From assembly GCA_945867255.1 (NCBI GenBank), contig CAMBHV010000107.1:1-5771 (forward strand): 5,771 nucleotides of DNA, given 5' to 3'. Position 1 is the first letter of the stretch, and the number at the start of each line of letters is the position of its first letter. Of the stretch, positions 1 through 5,764 are shown in pieces. The DNA is from an uncultured Clostridia bacterium. GTDB lineage: Bacteria; Bacillota; Clostridia; Oscillospirales; Ruminococcaceae. Below the pieces are notes generated by a model. It made no database searches. It was not told the origin of the DNA and worked only from the letters and a program-made list of their open reading frames with translations. The translations under genes and the position numbers were made by a program.

Positions 1-866
1 ACCCCGAACCCATAGGGAGATGTTTCAAACGGAACCGGCACATTGGAACCCCACAGCGCAAAGATGATGGACGGTATGGTAAGAATGATCGTCACAGAGG
101 CCAGAACCTTCATGACTATATTCAGGTTGTTTGAAATCACAGAGGCAAATGCGTCCATCGTGCCCGAAAGGATGTCCCGATAAATATTCGACATTTCAAT
201 GGCCTGCTTATTTTCAATAATCACATCTTCCAGAAGTTCTTCGTCCTCCGGATAAGCCTTAACGAATTGCGTACGCATCAGCTTTTCCAGCACAAGCTCG
301 TTGCCTTTCAGTGAGGTGGAAAAATACACAAGGCTTTTTTCCAGCCCCAACATCTGGATGAGTTCTTTATTCTTCATGGAAATATGCAGCTCGTTTTCTA
401 CACGGTTGGAAGCTTTATCTACTTCACGCAGATAAAACAGGAATAATGTAGCATTACGATACAGCATCTGCAGCGTCATGCGCCTCTGCTTTTTTGTGGA
501 AAAGTTTTTCACAGGGCTATCACTGAACGCACGCGTCAACGCCGTCTCTTTCAAGCATACTGTTACAATGTTTGCCTCTGTCAGAATAATTCCATATGGA
601 AGCGTGGTATACACAAACCCACGGCCCGGACGCACCTCCACGGTCGGGGTATCCACCAGAATCAACATATGGCCATCTTCTGAATCTATACGGCTTCTTT
701 CTTCCTCGTCAAGCGCTGCGCGCACAAGATCGGTGTCAATATGAAGGCGCGTGCAAACCGAAGCAATCTCTTCCTCTGTGGGTGCACACAGATCCACCCA
801 TGTACCGGGACGGATCTCTTCGCTTTCATGCAGCCGCCCCTCCTGCGTTTCGTAAACAGAAATCAT
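1..866 (-). CDS. CorA-family divalent metal transporter, variant GSN signature, C-terminus cut by window edge
   Basis: This is an inner-membrane channel-like metal ion transporter of the CorA family. I translated 288 residues from the ATG at 864-866; the gene runs off the left edge. Residues 1-235 form the acidic cytoplasmic domain, with the long helical stretch (roughly 125-235) that leads into the membrane in CorA. Residues 247-271 (NNLNIVMKVLASVTIILTIP and onward) match the first transmembrane helix. It is followed by WGSNVPVPF at 272-280. The family signature here is normally Gly-Met-Asn, which forms the ion-selectivity ring; this protein has Gly-Ser-Asn (codons at 42-50). Only the periplasmic loop and second helix, about 25-30 residues, should be missing. 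The start is supported by AAGGAAGG (871-878) about 4 bases upstream. It has its own promoter and a metal-riboswitch-like leader. The family is near certain. The substrate is inferred: Co/Ni/Fe-type ions fit the leader better than Mg2+. Confidence 0.93.
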   Translation of the reverse strand, partial: MISVYETQEGRLHESEEIRPGTWVDLCAPTEEEIASVCTRLHIDTDLVRAALDEEERSRIDSEDGHMLILVDTPTVEVRPGRGFVYTTLPYGIILTEANIVTVCLKETALTRAFSDSPVKNFSTKKQRRMTLQMLYRNATLFLFYLREVDKASNRVENELHISMKNKELIQMLGLEKSLVYFSTSLKGNELVLEKLMRTQFVKAYPEDEELLEDVIIENKQAIEMSNIYRDILSGTMDAFASVISNNLNIVMKVLASVTIILTIPSIIFALWGSNVPVPFETSPYGFG

Positions 867-870
867 CTGT

Positions 871-878
871 CCTTCCTT
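871..878 (-). promoter_or_regulatory. Ribosome binding site of the corA-like gene, partly inside the switch hairpin
   Basis: The minus strand reads AAGGAAGG followed by ACAG and the ATG at 864-866. The 3' arm of the 11-bp leader hairpin ends at 876, so it covers the first three bases of this site and would crowd the ribosome footprint when formed. Confidence 0.75.
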
Positions 879-1009
879 TCCGCACCAAAACACGGTGCGG
901 AAAGCCGGTTAGGCTTGCCGTGCACCGTGAGCAGTGCTGATTAATGATATTAGCAGACATAATCGCCCTTGGGCGTCGCCTTCCATGTCCTGCTCACAGT
1001 CCTTTCCGC
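876..1009 (-). ncRNA. NiCo (czcD)-like metal riboswitch with alternative Shine-Dalgarno-proximal hairpin
   Basis: Read on the minus strand, the leader folds into nested helices. The closing helix pairs GCGGAAAG (1002-1009) with CTTTCCGC (897-904), 8 bp. Inside it GTGAGCAG (990-997) pairs with CTGCTCAC (927-934), 8 bp. This encloses GACAT/ATGTC (985-989 with 956-960), capped by CGCCCAAGGGCG (964-975), and a small TGCT/AGCA hairpin (935-955). The 3' side carries ACGGCAAGCC. The elements GAGCAGGACA, GCCCAAGGGC and CGGCAAGCC resemble the NiCo riboswitch consensus as I remember it; I could not run a covariance model. The expression platform is an 11-bp perfect hairpin (876-886 with 894-904, 7-nt loop) that reuses the closing-helix strand. 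No U-tract follows, so control is probably translational. A structured, switching leader is well supported; the exact class is less certain. Confidence 0.72.
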
Positions 1010-1049
1010 GGCTTAACTTATGACATTTCTGTCTTTCCGCATTACTCAG

Positions 1050-1077
1050 TTTATGCTTTACGCAGGCCGTTTGTCAA
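1050..1077 (-). promoter_or_regulatory. Sigma-A-type promoter of the corA-like gene
   Basis: On the minus strand a perfect -35 box TTGACA (1072-1077) is followed after 16 bases by CATAAA (1050-1055), a 4-of-6 match to the -10 consensus. Transcription would start near 1042, giving a leader of about 175 nt. That is long enough to contain the whole predicted riboswitch before the ATG at 866. The -10 box is imperfect; ATAAAC with 17-bp spacing is the alternative register. Confidence 0.65.
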
Positions 1078-1187
1078 GGTTCCCGGCACGCTTTTTCGCT
1101 GAAACCCTGCGTTTTTTGCACAATGGCCCGCCCATGCGCCGAAATCCTTTTTGCCGCCGCGCCGAAATGCCGCTCTTTCGCACACCG
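1078..1187. other. Non-coding spacer between terminator and corA promoter, with a 10-bp direct repeat
   Basis: I see no convincing gene here. The only structure is a 10-base direct repeat, GCGCCGAAAT on the plus strand, at 1136-1145 and 1159-1168, starting 23 bases apart. It lies about 60-90 bases upstream of the -35 box of the corA-like gene, a place where an activator could bind, but two copies of a GC-rich 10-mer may be chance. Short open frames crossing it lack ribosome sites and conserved features. Confidence 0.4.
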
Positions 1188-1224
1188 AAAAGGAGCGATG
1201 GCCGCGGCAGCCATCGCTCCTTTT
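1188..1224 (-). terminator. Strong hairpin terminator after the beta-helix gene
   Basis: A perfect 15-bp inverted repeat (1188-1202 with 1210-1224) surrounds a 7-nt loop. It begins 31 bases after the stop codon of the minus-strand beta-helix gene. The outer four pairs are A:T on both sides, so the transcript ends in a short U-run in either direction; it could act bidirectionally. It separates the beta-helix gene from the riboswitch-controlled unit. Confidence 0.9.
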
Positions 1225-1255
1225 AATTCTGCTATCTGCTTTCCGCCGCCCTGAC

Positions 1256-3187
1256 TCAGGCCGCAACCCCCGTTTTGGGGTTTGTCTTCTGATCCGTGGA
1301 AGTAGTTGTCTGGCCGGACGTATCCGGCTTCTTCACCACGCCGAAAGTGCCGTTGGCATTCTTTTTCAGCTCAAAGCCCGGGGCAAGATAATCCAGCACA
1401 TCCCCGGAAGTAAAGGTGCCGCCCGAAACGCTGATGTTTGCCTGTTTCATATCATTGCCGTTGCTGGCCACAAACTGTGTGTCAAATGTGCCGCCCTGGA
1501 TGGAAAGCGCGGTTTTGCCCTCCCAGTCAACATATTGCGGATTTGCCGGGCCATACTCAACCTTTCCGGTCACAGTTCCGGTAAAGTTTTTGTCAAAGGT
1601 GATGGAAACGCCGTCTTTATAGGCGTCCGACATACCGTACCACAAATCAAAGGCCACTTTGCCCGTGCCGGCCGTGATAGTGGTATTGCCTGTCACCACT
1701 GTGTTGCCAAAATTGTTCGACAGCACATAGCCGCAACTGCTGCTTTGGGTGCCGTCCAGCTTCACGCCGTCCAGCGTGAGGTTGCAGTAGTTCTGCACAA
1801 GAATTTTGGCTTTGTCAGACGTGAGCGTGCCGTTTTTCAGCGTGACAACAGAGCCCTTCAACAGCTGCATGCCACTCGTTTCCGTACCCGCGGAACCGAC
1901 CAGATTCCCATTTACATTATAAGTGTGGCCGCCCAAATCGAACACGATATTCTGGCCCTCTTTCACCACCGCGCCATCGCCCTGCGCATCGTTCAACATG
2001 GTAATGGTGGTCTGCGTGCCGTCCGCAGGCACCGCGGCCACGGCATCGGCTAATGTCAGATAGCCCACATTGCCGATTTTGAAAAGCGCATCGTTTGCAG
2101 GCGTGATCACATATTGGCCCTGATCGTTTTGTTTTGTGGTGGAGCCGGCGGGAACATATGCGCGCACATCCGAGCTGAAGCTGCCGCCGGTAACGATCGG
2201 GTTGCCGGTGTTAGGCGCCCCTTTCAACGCGGGAACACCTTGCACGGTTGCAACAAAAGTGCCGCCCTTTATTTCTGATGTTGCAGCCGCATTGATGCCG
2301 CCGTCGCCGCCCGTATTATCATTGCCAACCAAAACGGCCGCGTAATTTCCTTCGGAAGTAAAAGTGCCGTCATAAACAACACACTTCACTTCATCCTCTT
2401 CACCGGCCACATACAACGCATAAAACGCATTTTTCGCACCGTGTATTTCGCATGCATGTGCGGTAAATGTACCACCCTTTATCTCCGCATATCCTGCCGA
2501 AATGGCCAAAGCTCCCTGCACACCATCCACCTGGCCGTTATTGAAATAAAGCGTACCTGTGGATTTTGCAGTATAAGCCCAGTTAGGCGTACAAGAACTG
2601 CAGGAAGTATTTTTGAATGTCCCGCCGTTGATGGTTGCCGTGCCTGCATTTGCAAACGCAAATACGCTTGCATCCACATCGCAGTCGTTGATTGTCATCA
2701 CAGCATCCGTTGCTTTATTCTGTATGGCAGTTCCGCCCGTTCCGATGAAAGTGGTGTAACGGCCTGCATCGATCACCATGTTTCCATAGTTGTTGATGCA
2801 CCTGTTTCCCCCGTCGATGCCGCCGCCGCCCTTCGTGTCAACGATTTGCATCGTACCATGATTCTCAATCGGGGCATCGTTGCTCTCATCTGTTTTGGAA
2901 AGGATGCATCCGTTAAAATCCAGCGTGACCTGCATGCCCGCAGCCACTTCAATATGCTGGCCGTTCGGAATTTGCACATTCTCAAGCAATTTGATCGTGA
3001 CAGGCCCCTGCTGCGCAGCCGTTTGCACGGCGGCCAACGCGTCATCTAAAGTAGCGTACGGCGTGCCGTTCACCTCTGCGATATCGCCTGGTTCCGCTTG
3101 GACAAACGTCGCAACGCCACCAAGCGTAAGCACCATGCATGCAGCCAGCAGAAACACTATCGTTTTTTTCCATACCGCATGTTTCAT
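1256..3187 (-). CDS. Secreted two-module beta-helix repeat protein ending in NPKTG without a membrane anchor
   Basis: This is a predicted extracellular protein of 643 residues with no recognisable enzyme motif. Residues 1-31 are a signal peptide: MKHAVWKK, a hydrophobic core, then VQA before the likely cut. Two related modules follow. Module 1 (about 36-364) opens with NGTPYATLDDALAAV; module 2 (about 369-620) opens with VGYLTLADAVAAV. Both consist of short strands with GGTF-type turns (188-191, 238-241, 273-276, 308-311, 334-337, 565-568, 589-592), typical of right-handed parallel beta-helices, and both close with GG[ST]F...Y[VL].PG. A Thr/Ser/Gln linker leads to NPKTGVAA and the stop. NPKTG resembles a sortase signal, but no hydrophobic segment or basic tail follows. 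I chose the ATG at 3185-3187 because it gives a clean signal peptide; a GTG at 3226 would add 13 residues with a poor ribosome site. Adhesin or glycan-binding roles are guesses. Confidence 0.85.
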   Translation of the reverse strand: MKHAVWKKTIVFLLAACMVLTLGGVATFVQAEPGDIAEVNGTPYATLDDALAAVQTAAQQGPVTIKLLENVQIPNGQHIEVAAGMQVTLDFNGCILSKTDESNDAPIENHGTMQIVDTKGGGGIDGGNRCINNYGNMVIDAGRYTTFIGTGGTAIQNKATDAVMTINDCDVDASVFAFANAGTATINGGTFKNTSCSSCTPNWAYTAKSTGTLYFNNGQVDGVQGALAISAGYAEIKGGTFTAHACEIHGAKNAFYALYVAGEEDEVKCVVYDGTFTSEGNYAAVLVGNDNTGGDGGINAAATSEIKGGTFVATVQGVPALKGAPNTGNPIVTGGSFSSDVRAYVPAGSTTKQNDQGQYVITPANDALFKIGNVGYLTLADAVAAVPADGTQTTITMLNDAQGDGAVVKEGQNIVFDLGGHTYNVNGNLVGSAGTETSGMQLLKGSVVTLKNGTLTSDKAKILVQNYCNLTLDGVKLDGTQSSSCGYVLSNNFGNTVVTGNTTITAGTGKVAFDLWYGMSDAYKDGVSITFDKNFTGTVTGKVEYGPANPQYVDWEGKTALSIQGGTFDTQFVASNGNDMKQANISVSGGTFTSGDVLDYLAPGFELKKNANGTFGVVKKPDTSGQTTTSTDQKTNPKTGVAA

Positions 3188-3203
3188 ATTCCACTTTACC
3201 TTT

Positions 3204-3223
3204 TCCTCTGTTTTTACAGAAAA
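3204..3223 (-). promoter_or_regulatory. Small leader hairpin upstream of the beta-helix gene
   Basis: In the leader, TTTTCTGT (3216-3223) can pair with ACAGAGGA (3204-3211) across an AAAA loop, including two G:U pairs. It takes in the purine-rich GAGGA upstream of the start and leaves AAGG (3199-3202), 11 bases before the ATG, as the ribosome site. The fold is weak and may have no function. Confidence 0.3.
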
Positions 3224-3256
3224 CACGCCAAGGCGCCTGTTCTGTCAATTAAATTC

Positions 3257-3284
3257 ATTATATCAACCTTTTTCGCCTTTTCAA
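3257..3284 (-). promoter_or_regulatory. Extended -10 promoter of the beta-helix gene
   Basis: On the minus strand TTGAAA (3279-3284) is followed after 16 bases by a perfect TATAAT (3257-3262), which is preceded by TGA, giving an extended -10 TGnTATAAT. Transcription would start near 3250 and give a leader of about 60 nt. The -35 box overlaps the stop codon of the upstream ABC gene (3281-3283). No terminator separates that gene from this promoter, so readthrough from the ABC operon is also possible. Confidence 0.75.
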
Positions 3285-4681
3285 GCATCTGCAGCGTTCA
3301 GCTGCTTATTTTCTGCAAAAATCTTCACAGTGTGCGCCTCCAGCAGCCTTGCGTCACCCGGGTCGTGCGTCACGCACACCACCGCCCTGCCCCGGGCCTG
3401 GGCCGTCACAAAACGGGCGGCGCGCGCTTTTGCCGCGCTGTCCAGTCCTTTGAACGGTTCATCCAGCAGAACGGCTGCGCTCTGCGCCAGCATAGCCCTT
3501 GCCAGGCTCACCCGGCGCTGCTGCCCACCAGAAAGCTGCCCCACCGGCTGATACATCGTGTGCTCTTCAAAGCCAAGGGCAGCAAATGCCTGCTCTGCCT
3601 GCTCACCACTGCACGGACACGCCAGCAGTACATTGCCCACTGCGGAAAGCCCTTGCACCAACCGTTCTTCCTGAAACGCGCAGGAAAGTTTTACCCCCTG
3701 CGGCGCCACCGTACCATCGTCGGGCTTTGCAAGGCCCAGAAGAATGCGCAACAATGTGGTTTTTCCCGCACCGGATGGCGCCATCACGCATACCGTATCC
3801 CCTGGGGCAAATACCTGCGTGATGCCCCGAAGCACCGAAACTCCGGAAAAATTATTCCATACAACCTGCACGCGCAGGTCTTCCTGACAAATGGGCATAT
3901 TCTTGAACGGCGGTGGATTGGTGCGGCATAGTAAGGTTTCTACCCGTGCCAGCATAGCCAGAAACAGCTTTTCAAACCCAAAACTAAGCAGAATAATAAC
4001 AAACGTCCATGCAAACAGATCTGCCGCAGAAAGCAACAATTTTGCACGATACAGCATTTCACCCAAGCTTCCGGTGGTGATGCCAATCACTTCTGCCGCC
4101 ACACCGCTTTTCCAGCACAAGCCAAGACCCACCCTGCATGCTGCACGCACGCCGGGAGCCGCTGCAGGCGCGTAGATATAGCGCGCCGTGCGCCATGTCC
4201 CCAGCCGAAACACCTTTGCCATCTCCGGTAAACTTTTGTCTACACTAAGCAATGCTTCCAGCGTATTCGCATACACCACCGGTAGCACCATCAAAAAACT
4301 GATCAAGAGAGAAAGGTTTGCTGCATTGTTCAGCCAAAACAGTGCCAACACCGTAAAACTGGCCACAGGTATACTTTTTACCGTGAGAACAAGTGGACGC
4401 AACAATGTGTGCACAACTGTACACGTCGCTGACAGGCACGCAAGCACCAGCCCCACAAACAAGCCCAGGAAAAAGCCCGTCAAAATGCGTACCGAACTTT
4501 GGCTTACTGTGCTCCAGAACGCCGCAGTAGGTAAAAGCCCGGCCAGCGTCTTCACCACCGCCAAAGGAGAAACCAAAATCAGCGAGGAGGATACTGACAC
4601 GCTGGCAACTTGCCACACACACAGCCAAAACAAAATTGCCAGCGTGTTTTGCACCCATTTACGCTGCAGAATTTTATGCAT
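3281..4681 (-). CDS. Fused ABC importer permease-ATPase (SsuC/TauC-type TMD joined to SsuB/TauB-type NBD)
   Basis: One polypeptide of 466 residues holds both the transmembrane and nucleotide-binding parts of a type I importer. Residues about 10-248 are a BPD-type permease with several membrane segments. Its EAA coupling loop lies at 153-172 (E..A....LG.........P). After a short PPP-containing linker the ATPase (about 268-458) shows a Walker A APSGAGKTT (301-309), the Q-loop Gln 337, the signature LSGGQ (383-387), Walker B AVLLDEP (403-409), and the H-loop His 439. All catalytic residues are present, although the first Walker A glycine is alanine. The ATPase part is short (about 190-200 residues). 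I chose the ATG at 4679-4681 because it overlaps the stop of the binding-protein gene by 8 bases (ATGCATAA), suggesting translational coupling; an upstream in-frame ATG at 4747 would lie deep inside that gene. A homodimer would give a full transporter. The substrate is unknown; nitrate, sulfonate, taurine or thiamine-precursor families are related. Confidence 0.93.
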   Translation of the reverse strand: MHKILQRKWVQNTLAILFWLCVWQVASVSVSSSLILVSPLAVVKTLAGLLPTAAFWSTVSQSSVRILTGFFLGLFVGLVLACLSATCTVVHTLLRPLVLTVKSIPVASFTVLALFWLNNAANLSLLISFLMVLPVVYANTLEALLSVDKSLPEMAKVFRLGTWRTARYIYAPAAAPGVRAACRVGLGLCWKSGVAAEVIGITTGSLGEMLYRAKLLLSAADLFAWTFVIILLSFGFEKLFLAMLARVETLLCRTNPPPFKNMPICQEDLRVQVVWNNFSGVSVLRGITQVFAPGDTVCVMAPSGAGKTTLLRILLGLAKPDDGTVAPQGVKLSCAFQEERLVQGLSAVGNVLLACPCSGEQAEQAFAALGFEEHTMYQPVGQLSGGQQRRVSLARAMLAQSAAVLLDEPFKGLDSAAKARAARFVTAQARGRAVVCVTHDPGDARLLEAHTVKIFAENKQLNAADA

Positions 4682-5726
4682 CGTAGTAGAAATCGTCACC
4701 CGGCAGCGCACCACCCACAGATTTTGCATCCTGTTCATATAGCACATTTAAATAGCCGGATACTTTTGTTTTCATCTCTTCGCCCGTAATAAAGGTGATG
4801 TTGCAGGCAGGCAATGCCTTTTCTGCCACCTCTGCTTTCGGCACGATACCATAGTTTGCCACAAGTTGTGCAGCCTCTTGTGTGTTGGCGTTCACAAATT
4901 CCACGCTAGCCTCATAATCTTCTAAGAATTCCCGGAACGCAGCCTCATTCTCCTGCACGAACTCCTTGCGCGCCAGCACCACACCCGTGACAAGCGCTGA
5001 ATCGGGCGAAACTTTGTTCCATTCTTCTGTCATATCCAGCGCAACGCTCAGATTTTCCATCTGCATTTGTGCAGTAGTTACATAAGGCTGCGGCAGCATA
5101 GCAATTGGATACCCGCTGGAAGATGCCATGGAGCTCACCACTTCGGTTGCTTCGCTTTTATATTCAATTGTAACATCCTGCCCAGGCACAAGCCCGTTCT
5201 GCTCCAGAATATAGTTCAGGGTATATTCCGGCGTGGTCCCCTCGCCCGTGGAATAAATGGTTTTGCCAGCAAGGTCTGTCACGCTATGGATCTCATCGCC
5301 TGTTGTCACGATATATAATACGCCCAGAGTATTGATGGCAGCGATCTCCACGCCGCCCTGCTCTTTCATATTGTTATAAAGCACACTGGCCAGGTTGCAC
5401 GGCACCAGCGCCACATCCACTTCCCCTTTGACAAGAAGCGGGGTTATTTCATCTGCCGCACCATACATTGTCACTTCGTAATCATGGCGTGCCTGGCCCT
5501 GGTCCACACTGTCCATCAGGCCCACAAGGCCCATCGTGGTGGGGCCTTTCAGGCTTGCAATGCGAAAGGTCGTGCGCTGCGCCGCCTCCTGCGGCTGGCT
5601 TGCAGAGACACTCTCCGTCGGCTGCGAAGACGATTCAGGCGTGCTGGATGCCGGCGCACCGCAGCCTGCAAGAAGTACGGCGCAGAGCGCCAGCACAAGA
5701 AAAATGCTGATTGATTTTTTCATCAT
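4674..5726 (-). CDS. Substrate-binding lipoprotein of a TauA/SsuA/ThiY-like ABC importer
   Basis: This 350-residue protein captures the solute outside the membrane and delivers it to the fused permease-ATPase encoded next to it. The N-terminus is a lipoprotein signal peptide (MMKKSISIFLVL..., lipobox LLAGC with Cys 22). A Ser/Pro/Gln-rich tether covers about 23-53. The binding domain starts at FRIASLKGPTTMGLVGLM (54 onward). It has the two-lobed periplasmic-binding features of the NMT1/SsuA group: KGEVDVALVP in the first lobe, LAGKTIYSTGEGTTPEYTL, and the late helical stretch with ANYGIV. The length is normal for the family. AGAGG-type sequence (GAGGA) lies 6 bases upstream of the first ATG (5724-5726); the second ATG at 5721-5723 is equally usable. 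The stop overlaps the next gene, so the two form an operon. The family is secure; the ligand is not identifiable by eye. Confidence 0.93.
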   Translation of the reverse strand: MMKKSISIFLVLALCAVLLAGCGAPASSTPESSSQPTESVSASQPQEAAQRTTFRIASLKGPTTMGLVGLMDSVDQGQARHDYEVTMYGAADEITPLLVKGEVDVALVPCNLASVLYNNMKEQGGVEIAAINTLGVLYIVTTGDEIHSVTDLAGKTIYSTGEGTTPEYTLNYILEQNGLVPGQDVTIEYKSEATEVVSSMASSSGYPIAMLPQPYVTTAQMQMENLSVALDMTEEWNKVSPDSALVTGVVLARKEFVQENEAAFREFLEDYEASVEFVNANTQEAAQLVANYGIVPKAEVAEKALPACNITFITGEEMKTKVSGYLNVLYEQDAKSVGGALPGDDFYYDA

Positions 5727-5742
5727 ACAGTTCCTCTTTCCC

Positions 5743-5764
5743 GCGCGGCTACACTGCGCCGCGC
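5743..5764 (-). promoter_or_regulatory. GC-rich hairpin just upstream of the binding-protein gene
   Basis: GCGCGGC (5743-5749) and GCCGCGC (5758-5764) form a perfect 7-bp stem with an 8-nt loop. It ends about 16 bases before the start codon region and directly precedes the GGGAAAGAGGA ribosome site. It could be the tail of a regulatory leader or an upstream terminator remnant; the window ends too soon to tell. Confidence 0.4.

Noticed and set aside
876..904. Intrinsic terminator before the corA-like gene
   Set aside because: The hairpin is strong but is followed by GAAGGACAG and the start codon, with no U-tract. Translational blocking is more likely.
867..1045. M-box (ykoK) Mg2+ riboswitch in the corA leader
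   Set aside because: CorA would make this the first guess, but the leader lacks the M-box conserved segments I know and is arranged differently; the NiCo-like elements fit better.
1151..2053. 300-codon open frame on the plus strand
   Set aside because: It lies opposite the terminator and the beta-helix gene, has no ribosome site, and its translation is rich in His, Arg and Cys without domain features. It is a shadow of the minus-strand gene.
3137..3187. Lipoprotein signal (LAAC, Cys 17) in the beta-helix protein
   Set aside because: The match lies inside the hydrophobic core and would leave a strongly hydrophobic mature N-terminus. Cleavage after VQA (residue 31) is more plausible.
2880..3931. 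Two long plus-strand open frames opposite the beta-helix and ABC genes
   Set aside because: They cross the boundary between two well-supported minus-strand genes, and their sequences show no motif or plausible start site.
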